NCBI RefSeq assembly: GCF_002201895.1 | Contig: NZ_CP019436.1 | Coordinates: 695,456 to 759,455, forward strand | From: Methanopyrus sp. SNP6 | GTDB taxonomy: Archaea > JAADCQ01 > Methanopyri > Methanopyrales > Methanopyraceae | Direction: 5' to 3' | DNA length: 64,000 bases | In this document: positions 57,074-64,000 of the stretch, one piece after another | Position numbering within the stretch: position 1 is the stretch's first letter | Layout: the number at the start of each line of letters is the position of its first letter | The notes under the pieces: generated by a model | Told to the model about the DNA's origin: nothing | What the model saw: the letters and a program-made list of their open reading frames with translations, nothing else | The model's database searches: none | Position numbers and translations under genes: made by a program

Positions 57074-59005
57074 GTGCAGTCTTTGCTCGAAGGTGTGGTC
57101 GTGAACAAGTTTCGGGAGCGAAGGACCAACTACTGGGACGGGGAAGTCGAGATCGAAACGGAGGACGGGAAACTCAAGCTCCGGATGCCCGGAACTATCG
57201 CAGGTTGGCTCACGAAGGGCACCAGGGTCAGGGTGCACGGCGTCGACCGTGTACGGTCCGTCGACGTATTTAAAGATGATGTGGAGGTGGAGCGGAAGTA
57301 CGATGACGAGTGGGTGCCGGTGTGGCCACCGTTCGAGATGGAGACCAAAGTAGAGAAGCGGGATACACTCGGTCGTGGTGTCTACGAGTATAGATTGCGG
57401 GCCAGGGAGGCCATCTATCGTGAAGACTTCGAAGCCATTGTGAGCCTCGAACAGTACCATTACGCCTCCGATAAAGACGTGGTGGCAGTGTGGAAATGTA
57501 AGGAGTGTGGACGTTTAATAAGGGCCAACCTCAAGCCGGAAGAGTGCCCTGGGTGTGGCTCGTCGCGGATCGAACTTAGAACGATCAGAGGCTCGTTACC
57601 CGCTTCCAGGTTCATGGTAGTGGAGTTAATGAACGGCGAGGAGTACGAGCCTGATATCTTGGCATACGTCCGCGTGGATCCTCCTATCCCCAAACTCAAC
57701 CGACGTCTCGACGGTAAAGTGGAGCGAAACATCAGGGAAAAAGTCTTCAGCAAGAACTGGTTCCACCCCACCTTCGAGCCTAAGCGAGGTAAGACCATCG
57801 AGGATATCCTACGTGCCTGCGACACCAAGGCGGCTCGCATAGCACGGGTCGTGGTTCATCCGGAGTACCGAGCCGACGGTATTGGGAGAACCTCGGTGCA
57901 AGCCGCTGTAAGATGGGTGAAAGAGCGTCGAATCCCGGAAATGAAGTCGGAAAAACACTTGATCGAAGTTATCGCCCAAATGGCCAGATACCATCCGGTC
58001 TTCGAGAGCGTCGGATTCGTATACTTGTGGGATACCGGCTCAGGCCGACCTTACCTCGTGCGTCCGTTGTCGGAAAATGCCAAGCGGAAGGTTTCGAGGT
58101 TCATCAAAACTGACAAAATAGCGAGACAGCACGGCGGCCGACTATACAAATCCAGGTTGCGAAAACTCGAGGTAGACCCCTTAGACGGACCGATCGAAGT
58201 GAAGCGACTCCATAAGATGTTCTCCACGGAGCTCGACGTGAAAGGGTTGCCCAAGGACGTCGTTAAGCTCCTCGAGGCGTTCGGGGTTCTTCATCGGAGG
58301 ATCCAACAATACGCGCTTCAGGACGTGAATCTACGGATCGAGCCCGGCGAACTGGTCGTAGTGGTAGGCCCTAGCGGAGCAGGAAAGACGACATTAGTCC
58401 GTATGATCATGGGAGCACATGAAGAGTTCATCGAGAACGTCCGTCAGCGCATTATCCGCGAGCTTTCGACGCCGGTAGTGTCCCGAGCACTATATTCCAT
58501 GGGTACTAACCCTAGAGAGGTAGCGGATAAGTTGGTCAAGGAGATGTACCAACCCGACAAGGGAGAGGTTTCCCTACCTGAAAACACCGAACTGTCCGCG
58601 ATGATCCCGGGGGAAGTGGAACCCGAGATCGACCCAGGTGTGACCATCATCGAAGACCTGTGGTCGGTGACCGGGGACGTGAACGTCGCTGTGGAGATAC
58701 TTAACCGGTCCGGTATCTCAGACGCCGTGCTGTACCGAAGCCCGTACGAGCGGTTGTCTCCGGGTCAGAAGGAGCGGGTTCGTCTGGCCAGGATGATAGC
58801 GGAGGGGGCTAATCTGATAGTAGTCGACGAGTTTTGCTCGCACCTTGATCCGAAGACCGCCATGCGCGTAGCACGGAGCTTCTCGGAAATGTGCAGGGAG
58901 TTAGAGATTACCGCACTAATTATCACTCACAGGTCCGAGGTCATCGATGCGCTAGCGCCGGATAAACTTGTGTACGTCGGGTATGGGTTGGTTGGGGTGG
59001 AGTAG
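57074..59005 (+). CDS. ABC-type ATPase fused to acetyltransferase-like and zinc-knuckle domains
   Basis: This 643-residue fusion has a beta-rich N-terminal part, a zinc knuckle CKEC ... CPGC (142-161) and a GNAT-like segment RVVVHPEYRADGIGRTSV (about 258-275). An ABC ATPase follows with Walker A GPSGAGKTT (432-440), signature LSPGQKERVRLARM and Walker B LIVVDEFCSHLDP. It matches the archaeal group of ABC ATPases fused to predicted acetyltransferases. It is not a transporter: there are no membrane segments. Start GTG. Confidence 0.85.
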   Translation: MQSLLEGVVVNKFRERRTNYWDGEVEIETEDGKLKLRMPGTIAGWLTKGTRVRVHGVDRVRSVDVFKDDVEVERKYDDEWVPVWPPFEMETKVEKRDTLGRGVYEYRLRAREAIYREDFEAIVSLEQYHYASDKDVVAVWKCKECGRLIRANLKPEECPGCGSSRIELRTIRGSLPASRFMVVELMNGEEYEPDILAYVRVDPPIPKLNRRLDGKVERNIREKVFSKNWFHPTFEPKRGKTIEDILRACDTKAARIARVVVHPEYRADGIGRTSVQAAVRWVKERRIPEMKSEKHLIEVIAQMARYHPVFESVGFVYLWDTGSGRPYLVRPLSENAKRKVSRFIKTDKIARQHGGRLYKSRLRKLEVDPLDGPIEVKRLHKMFSTELDVKGLPKDVVKLLEAFGVLHRRIQQYALQDVNLRIEPGELVVVVGPSGAGKTTLVRMIMGAHEEFIENVRQRIIRELSTPVVSRALYSMGTNPREVADKLVKEMYQPDKGEVSLPENTELSAMIPGEVEPEIDPGVTIIEDLWSVTGDVNVAVEILNRSGISDAVLYRSPYERLSPGQKERVRLARMIAEGANLIVVDEFCSHLDPKTAMRVARSFSEMCRELEITALIITHRSEVIDALAPDKLVYVGYGLVGVE

Positions 59006-59010
59006 AAGAG

Positions 59011-59463
59011 TTAGCCTTCTTCATGCTCCCCCTCACCTTCGAGCGGTATCGCCAGTACCGGGCAGGGTGACCTTGATAATACACCCTTAGTCGTACTGCC
59101 CAAGATGAGACCCTTAACTCCGGAGAGGCCTCGTGTACCCATCACGATCAGGTCGACGTCCCTCTCCTTAGCCTCCTCAACGATCCCTTGAACCACAGAA
59201 GGTGACTCCACTACGAGGGTTTCGACATTATCAATGCCTTCCTCCTTAGCCATCTCGGCGATCTCGTTGACGATCTTCTCGGCTTCTTTCACGATCTCCT
59301 CGGGCAGCGTAAACGATGGTTTCGTACCCAATGGACTCCATAGCGGAATCACGTGAATCACAATCAGTGTCGCATCTTCTTTCTTGGCGATTTCGATGGC
59401 CACTTTGGCGGCCTGCTTAGCGTTTTCCGACCCGTCGGTCGGTACCATAATCCTATCAAACAC
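59011..59463 (-). CDS. Universal stress protein (UspA family)
   Basis: This 150-residue UspA-fold protein has the ATP-binding motif GTRGLSGVKGLILGST (G2xG9xGS/T). The N-terminal MFDRIMVPTDGSENAKQA is typical. It probably binds ATP; its role is not known. Confidence 0.92.
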   Translation of the reverse strand: MFDRIMVPTDGSENAKQAAKVAIEIAKKEDATLIVIHVIPLWSPLGTKPSFTLPEEIVKEAEKIVNEIAEMAKEEGIDNVETLVVESPSVVQGIVEEAKERDVDLIVMGTRGLSGVKGLILGSTTKGVLSRSPCPVLAIPLEGEGEHEEG

Positions 59464-59533
59464 TGGAGGACACCCCCATTACCGTAGCTTCACCGCGTAT
59501 AATACCGTAACGCTTCATCTCGGGGGGTAAACC

Positions 59534-59929
59534 TTGCACCCCATGGCCCGTAAGCACTTTGAGAAACTGGACGAGAGGAACGTACGTGAGCCCGTCGGTC
59601 CCAATAAGGAATGTGAGTACTACCCGTGCCACTTTGATAGTCAAGACTGTACATGGTGTTTTTGCCCTTTATACCCGTGTCTAGACGAAGAGCTTGGGGG
59701 ATGGATTAAGACCAGGAACGGCTCAGAAGTTTGGAGCTGTAAGGACTGTCATCTCATCCACAGACCGGAACCCTCTAAGGTGCTACTTCGAGAACTGTTA
59801 AGTGTGGGAAACGGGAGCATATTACGGGGTGCAGAACAACTAGAAGAAAATCCAGAACTCAAGGAGAAAGTGCTTGAAAGTATCAAAGAGGCCTATCGGA
59901 AACACCGACAGCACTCCTCACGACGTTGA
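59534..59929 (+). CDS. Cysteine-rich small-domain protein
   Basis: This 131-residue protein has a Cys/His-rich N-terminal module, with Cys in NKECEYYPCHF, DCTWCFCPLYPC and CKDCHLIH, matching the Cysteine-rich small domain family. A helical tail follows. Start TTG 59534 after GGGGGG, or ATG 59543. The domain is sometimes found with cobalamin-related proteins, but its function is unknown. The 3' end overlaps the convergent gene by 47 bp. Confidence 0.75.
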   Translation: MHPMARKHFEKLDERNVREPVGPNKECEYYPCHFDSQDCTWCFCPLYPCLDEELGGWIKTRNGSEVWSCKDCHLIHRPEPSKVLLRELLSVGNGSILRGAEQLEENPELKEKVLESIKEAYRKHRQHSSRR

Positions 59930-60341
59930 GGACTTCCTGGTCAATTCGGAACAGCGGGTTAGGATGGAAATCCATGTTCAAGCGCTCCTTGATGAGATGC
60001 CTCAAGTCCTCCAGGTGAAGAGGGTTAGGATACCTAACGGGACCGTCCAGTGCAATCAGGTACGCGTGATCACAGCCCTCAAGGTACCTCATCAGCTCGT
60101 CCTCGGACGCTTTGGCTAACTCCGCGATCTCAGCGAGATCTTCCTCGGACTGTATCGCCACCTTCTTGATTTCCTCTATGGTAACCTCGCCGAGCACGGT
60201 GCACAGTGGACTCGACGCGTACACGATGCAGGTACGTTCTCGGAGGATCGTTCCCGGTAGCCACTTTCTAACTTCGACGTTCTTGACTCCGTCTAGGATC
60301 ATATCCGCGAATTTCGGCTTTACCGACATCCACACGGGCAA
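59883..60341 (-). CDS. ASCH-domain protein
   Basis: This 152-residue protein starts with the ASCH pattern MSVKPKFADMILDGVKNVEV then RKWLPG. It has conserved strands and a GEV segment near residue 50. ASCH domains are related to PUA and may bind RNA or modified nucleotides. Function is inferred only. Confidence 0.75.
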   Translation of the reverse strand: MPVWMSVKPKFADMILDGVKNVEVRKWLPGTILRERTCIVYASSPLCTVLGEVTIEEIKKVAIQSEEDLAEIAELAKASEDELMRYLEGCDHAYLIALDGPVRYPNPLHLEDLRHLIKERLNMDFHPNPLFRIDQEVLNVVRSAVGVSDRPL

Positions 60342-60464
60342 ACCGAGAACCCGTAGTGGTGGAGTGCGTTCCTGGTTTTTGTAATCTTTGAGAAGAGCTA
60401 TTGTAGGGCAAGAAATGGTATGAGGGCGATCGGGATAGTGAGGGTAGTGGGATGCAGAAGGAGG

Positions 60465-61514
60465 TTACTCCTTGAAGTGCGGAATGACTTCCTGTCCTAC
60501 GAGCTCGATTGCCTTCTCCTTGTCCGGACCGATCGGTGAACCAACGACGACCTGGGTGACACCTGACTTCAGTAGTTCTTCGACCTTGTCGACTACGGTG
60601 TCCGGGTCTCCGGCGATAGAGAAGGCTTCGATCATGTCCTCGTCTACGAGCCCGATCGCGGTGCCGAAGTCTCCCTTACCGATCGCCTCGGCGATCTGCT
60701 CGGCCTTCTCCGTGTCGATACCATGACGCTCAAGCACCACGTCCGGAGAACCCATCACGATGAACGCGACCACGATCTTCGTAGCCTCGATGGCCTTATC
60801 CTCGTCCTTGTCGATTGAGAAGCACGTGTACGCCGCGACATCAATCTCGTCGAGGCTTCGGCCGGCCTCCTTCGCTCCTTCCTCGATTTTCGGCACGGCC
60901 TCTTCGAAGTCCTTCGGGTGCGAAGCGTTGACGAGGACTCCGTCCGCAATCTCACCGGCCGTCTTCAACATGATCGGGCCCTGAGCTCCCATGTAGAACG
61001 GAATTTCTGAACCCTGGATCGAGCGCGCGTTCACGTCGGCTGTTCCCGTCTTGACGTACTTGCCCTCATACTCCACCGGTCCGCCTTCCAAGTACTGATA
61101 GATCACCTCCTTGACCTCACGGATAGCGGTCGCGGGACCGACCTCATCCTCGGCTTCGGGGTTCCAGATCGGGATCTTACACGGGAACGGTAGTCCCATC
61201 TTGTCGAACGTGGCTTTGTCTCCGGGACCAATTCCGATAACCGCACGACCGCCGGAGATCCAGTCCAGCGTGGCGATATTACTCGCAGTGACCAAGGGAT
61301 GCCGGGTGTACGGGTTGGTGATACCCGGGCCGAGCTTGATCTTGCTAGTGATCACTGCGGCTAGGGTTAAGACTCCCATGTAGGAGTAGTTATTGTAGTG
61401 ATCACAGATCCATGCGTACTCGAACCCGTTGTCTTCGGCGACCTTGATCAGGTGGGCGATCTTCGTGGGCTTGTCGTCCGGTAGTAACTCGATTCCGAAC
61501 GATACCTCTGTCAT
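60465..61514 (-). CDS. mer: F420-dependent methylene-tetrahydromethanopterin reductase
   Basis: Mer (349 residues) reduces methylene-H4MPT to methyl-H4MPT with F420H2, the fifth step of methanogenesis. It is a bacterial-luciferase-type TIM barrel with the family segments WICDHYNNYSYMG, GPGITNPYTRHPL, GRAVIGIGPGD and PFYMGAQGP. Acidic composition is typical of this salt-adapted organism. It is monocistronic, with its own promoter. Confidence 0.97.
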   Translation of the reverse strand: MTEVSFGIELLPDDKPTKIAHLIKVAEDNGFEYAWICDHYNNYSYMGVLTLAAVITSKIKLGPGITNPYTRHPLVTASNIATLDWISGGRAVIGIGPGDKATFDKMGLPFPCKIPIWNPEAEDEVGPATAIREVKEVIYQYLEGGPVEYEGKYVKTGTADVNARSIQGSEIPFYMGAQGPIMLKTAGEIADGVLVNASHPKDFEEAVPKIEEGAKEAGRSLDEIDVAAYTCFSIDKDEDKAIEATKIVVAFIVMGSPDVVLERHGIDTEKAEQIAEAIGKGDFGTAIGLVDEDMIEAFSIAGDPDTVVDKVEELLKSGVTQVVVGSPIGPDKEKAIELVGQEVIPHFKE

Positions 61515-61546
61515 TATCTAAACCCCTACCGAGCATTTGATCTCAC

Positions 61547-61555
61547 TTTTAAATA
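61547..61555 (-). promoter_or_regulatory. TATA box of mer
   Basis: TATTTAAAA on the minus strand lies 33-41 bp upstream of the mer ATG. A ribosome site AGGGGT sits eight bases before the ATG. This fits an archaeal promoter with a very short leader. Confidence 0.6.
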
Positions 61556-61576
61556 CTGAAGGTCTCGGTGCGGGGC

Positions 61577-61600
61577 GAACTGAAGTTAGTAACTTCGTTC
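61577..61600. promoter_or_regulatory. Operator-like inverted repeat upstream of mer
   Basis: GAAGTTAGTAACTTC (61582-61596) is a perfect 7-bp inverted repeat with a one-base centre, extended by GAAC (61577-61580) and GTTC (61597-61600). It lies about 22 bp upstream of the mer TATA box, toward the divergent CBS gene. A second, weaker inverted repeat AGAGTT/AACTCT follows at 61608-61625. Confidence 0.5.
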
Positions 61601-61700
61601 ACCGGCGAGAGTTGAGGTAAACTCTACAGTGGTCGCAAGCGTAACCGGTGGAGTTATTACAACGGCAGAAGACGCGCGTCCTCCGCGGGGGTGTCACTCA

Positions 61701-62294
61701 TTGGTGCGCAGCGTGTCGGTAGGCGAGGTAGCCAGACGTGACGTGATCACGGGTAGTCCCACGGAAACCGCAGTAGAGATCGCCTACAAGATGCGGGAAC
61801 ATGGCATCGGCAGCGTGGTCATAGTGAACGAGAAAGACGAGCCTATCGGTATCGTCACAGAGCGCGATCTCGTGATAAAGGTGGTATCACAGGGTAAGAA
61901 TCCCGACGAGGTGATAGCCAGGGATATCATGTCTCAACCGGTGATTACCGTCGAGGAGGACATGGAAGTCAACGAAGCCGTGAAACTGATGGTGGACAAG
62001 GGGATTCGAAGGCTTCCGATCGTAGATGATGATGGTAAACTGATAGGTATCGTAACGATGCAGGATATCCTTCAGGTCGAGCCCTACTTGGTGGCGACCA
62101 TAGAGGAGGAAATGAAGAAGTTCCAGAAAGAGCTAGAGGAACTAGAGGAGGTGTCAGAGATTATTGAAGGAGTCTGCGATCTCTGTGAAACTTACTCGGA
62201 AGAGCTCCGATTCGTCGACGGAGTGTGGGTTTGTCCCGAGTGTTATGAGGACGTCTTAGGCAGGGAAATCGAAGACAGGGAACTCGAGGAGTGA
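61701..62294 (+). CDS. CBS-pair protein with C-terminal zinc knuckle
   Basis: This 197-residue protein has two CBS motifs (residues 5-65 with GIGSVVIVNEKDEPIGIVTE, and 75-125 with GIRRLPIVDDDGKLIGIVT). An acidic helix and CDLC ... CPEC follow at the end. The TTG at 61701 follows GGGGGTGTCA; the frame to 61629 is not convincing. CBS pairs bind adenosyl ligands. It is followed by a second CBS protein. Confidence 0.85.
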   Translation: MVRSVSVGEVARRDVITGSPTETAVEIAYKMREHGIGSVVIVNEKDEPIGIVTERDLVIKVVSQGKNPDEVIARDIMSQPVITVEEDMEVNEAVKLMVDKGIRRLPIVDDDGKLIGIVTMQDILQVEPYLVATIEEEMKKFQKELEELEEVSEIIEGVCDLCETYSEELRFVDGVWVCPECYEDVLGREIEDRELEE

Positions 62295-62300
62295 TCACCC

Positions 62301-63158
62301 GTGCTGACGCGTCGTTCCGGTTTACCAGACACCTCCGTCATGAGGTTAGCCACCACGAACGTCGTATCGATGCCGCCTACCGCCACAGTGAAAAGCGCTG
62401 TCGACACGATGATACGGTACGGGTTCCGCCGGATTCCAGTGACGGAACCGGGCGATCTGGAACTGGTAGGCATTCTGACGGGTAAGGATGTGCTAGACTA
62501 CTTGGTCGGAGAACGTCGGAAGATAATAGAGCGCCGATATGAGGGCACGCTTCTTCCGGCACTCCACGAGCCTGTGAGATCACTAATGAGAACTGAAGTT
62601 TACGTCATCACCCCATACGATACCGTCCGTAAGGCCGTTCGAACGATGTTTGAGTTCGAAGTTGGGGCTTTACCTGTAGTGAAAGACAAGAAGCTCGTAG
62701 GCATAATCACTGAACGTGACGTTATGGCCGATCTTTACGATGTGCTGGAGGACACGAAAGTTGAAGAGATAATGACCGAAGACCCCGAAACAGTCCCATC
62801 GGACATTACGATACTCGAAGCCGCGGAGATAATGGTTGACAGAGAGTTTCGGAGGCTCCCAGTAGTTGAAAACGGGAGGTTATGCGGCCTCGTGACCGCT
62901 ACTGATGTGCTCCATCACGTCTCCAGCATAGCTACCGAAACATCACCTGATGCGTCCGTTGAAGAAGTTATGGATGTACCGGTAGAAGAAACCATGACGG
63001 AAGATGTCATCACAATCGAGCCCGACGTTAATATCGAAGAAGCAGCATTAACGATGAAGGGGGCTAACGTCGGAAGTTTAGTGGTGACGGATGGTGACGA
63101 TGTAATAGGGGTCATAACCGAACGAGATATTATGTACGCCATCGCCGAGAGAATGTGA
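62301..63158 (+). CDS. Four-CBS-domain protein
   Basis: This 285-residue protein has four CBS units: DTMIRYGFRRIPVTE, RTMFEFEVGALPVVKDKKLVG, EIMVDREFRRLPVVENGRL, and LTMKGANVGSLVVTDGDD. It begins with GTG 62301. It probably forms a sensor of adenine nucleotides for an unknown partner. The 3' end overlaps the convergent gene by 29 bp. Confidence 0.85.
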   Translation: MLTRRSGLPDTSVMRLATTNVVSMPPTATVKSAVDTMIRYGFRRIPVTEPGDLELVGILTGKDVLDYLVGERRKIIERRYEGTLLPALHEPVRSLMRTEVYVITPYDTVRKAVRTMFEFEVGALPVVKDKKLVGIITERDVMADLYDVLEDTKVEEIMTEDPETVPSDITILEAAEIMVDREFRRLPVVENGRLCGLVTATDVLHHVSSIATETSPDASVEEVMDVPVEETMTEDVITIEPDVNIEEAALTMKGANVGSLVVTDGDDVIGVITERDIMYAIAERM

Positions 63159-64000
63159 GGTACAATGAAACACAGAGGCTGAAAGCCGAAAGAGCAATCC
63201 AAAGTGGGTGAGTGTTCCAAACGAATTTGACGGTGGTGGGACTCGGAACGCGAAGCAAGATCATATTGTCAATGCCACCCAACCTCACGCCTCGATCCGG
63301 GATCCAGCAGGGGAAGTAAGGTACCTTCACCCATACCCACCCACGCCCATAGACTTTGAACCAAGCGTGTCCCAAGTCCACACGTATCGGTTTTAGGTTC
63401 CTCTTAGGTAGCATCTTCGCAATATGAAGCGGTCTGTCATGAACTATATTGATCCCGAACATCTTAGTTTTGGACTTACGATATCTATCCAGCACTAGGA
63501 TTTCCTTAACTCCAAATTCCTTAAGTGCCCTTACTTCTTCAGGTGATGGGTGTTTATCCATCACCACAACTTGTGGATGAGCATAACGTACCAAGTCACA
63601 ATTAGGAATTCGTGTGAAGGCGTACGCTGGTGCGTATTTAGGATCATATCGCAACAGTTTACAAAGTCTCATATACCTGTATTTATTACCTAAAAATACC
63701 GATTTAACACCATCCATCTCGTACCCTATTATCGGATTAAACTCGTAAACTCTTACCCATCGATAATCACGAATAGGTCGCACACCGACGCGTTCCAGTT
63801 CCTTGATCATACGCTTAGCATATGGTTTTCGTGAACTTAATATCAAGAACCGAACTCCTAATACATCCCCTATTTTCAACGCTTTATTGGGCTCTATACG
63901 CTTGAATGAACGCTGGTACTGTACGACAATGTCCCGAATTGGAGTACCTTCACGATACCATCCGAAAACTGATGGAGCACCAGTAATGTAAGGCTCCATC
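63130..64000 (-). CDS. C-terminal part of a probable membrane protein (incomplete at right edge)
   Basis: The visible 290 residues are mostly a soluble alpha/beta domain of basic character, followed by one hydrophobic helix (WIALSAFSLCVSLYLTF) and a basic tail. The beginning (TGAPSVFGWYREGTPIRDI) resembles the extracellular domain that follows membrane helices in large archaeal membrane glycosyltransferase-like proteins. The frame begins with ATG 63999 but is open beyond, so the gene probably extends out of the window. It is AT-richer than its neighbours. Confidence 0.6.
   Translation of the reverse strand, partial: MEPYITGAPSVFGWYREGTPIRDIVVQYQRSFKRIEPNKALKIGDVLGVRFLILSSRKPYAKRMIKELERVGVRPIRDYRWVRVYEFNPIIGYEMDGVKSVFLGNKYRYMRLCKLLRYDPKYAPAYAFTRIPNCDLVRYAHPQVVVMDKHPSPEEVRALKEFGVKEILVLDRYRKSKTKMFGINIVHDRPLHIAKMLPKRNLKPIRVDLGHAWFKVYGRGWVWVKVPYFPCWIPDRGVRLGGIDNMILLRVPSPTTVKFVWNTHPLWIALSAFSLCVSLYLTFSRRWRT

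Noticed and set aside
60342-60464. Gap before the end of mer examined for a small RNA or terminator
   Set aside because: No stable hairpin, T tract on the needed strand or promoter pair was convincing.

Overview
The window comes from a hyperthermophilic, hydrogenotrophic methanogen and fits Methanopyrus kandleri. The evidence is the Eha energy-converting hydrogenase operon, coenzyme F420-dependent Mer, GTP cyclohydrolase MptA of methanopterin synthesis, cyclic 2,3-diphosphoglycerate synthetase, a CDC48 gene with an intein, many GTG/TTG starts, GC-rich DNA, and a tRNA-Ala with C instead of U at position 8, a known hallmark of this organism. The species name is an inference; no search was run.

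Layout. 1-8657 (minus): a 17-gene operon, ehaA to ehaQ, for a membrane [NiFe] hydrogenase; ehaQ runs off the left edge. 8711-13736: a MoxR-type AAA ATPase, a VWA protein, an unknown protein and a small P-loop ATPase. 13796-17696 (minus): a radical SAM gene split by an in-frame TGA, lysA, an unknown gene and mptA. 17796-23685 (plus): a giant CDC48 (1591 codons) with an exact 1026-bp tandem duplication and a 394-residue intein, then a Mut7-C nuclease-like gene and an AMMECR1 gene. 23668-35032 (mostly minus): PIG-L deacetylase, GT2 glycosyltransferase, carA, a HisA-like/ASCH fusion (plus), an S1-like protein, an HD phosphohydrolase, TFE, purL, an HdrD-like Fe-S protein and FAU-1. 35057-42858 (mostly plus): hisE, a twice-frameshifted FAD dehydrogenase, an exported unknown, tRNA-Ala(UGC), an exported M28 peptidase, a cysteine hydrolase, cpgS, a histone (minus), nucS and trpF.

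42842-49617 encodes envelope proteins: an exported, membrane-anchored CobN-like protein, an unknown secreted protein and a secreted alpha/alpha-toroid protein. Their C-termini share a small-polar-residue/Pro motif followed by a hydrophobic segment and basic residues. 49577-57057 (mostly minus) is an information-processing cluster: topoisomerase VI A, a KH protein, Rio1, aIF1A, a Pcc1-like protein, TyrRS, NMD3, a DUF1512-like membrane protein and a TrmJ-like methyltransferase. 57074-64000 holds an ABC-ATPase/acetyltransferase fusion, UspA, a Cys-rich protein, an ASCH protein, mer, two CBS-domain proteins and the end of a membrane protein.

Genes are very tightly packed. ATGA/GTGA overlaps are common in the operons, 8 of 11 convergent pairs overlap at their 3' ends, and some divergent pairs share or overlap start regions. 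No CRISPR array, insertion sequence or rRNA was seen, and no intergenic gap exceeds about 215 bp. The best leads are the CDC48 duplication and its degenerate intein endonuclease motif, the C8 tRNA, the exported CobN with the shared C-terminal tail motif, three genes that appear broken or unusually initiated, and the four-gene MoxR/VWA locus.
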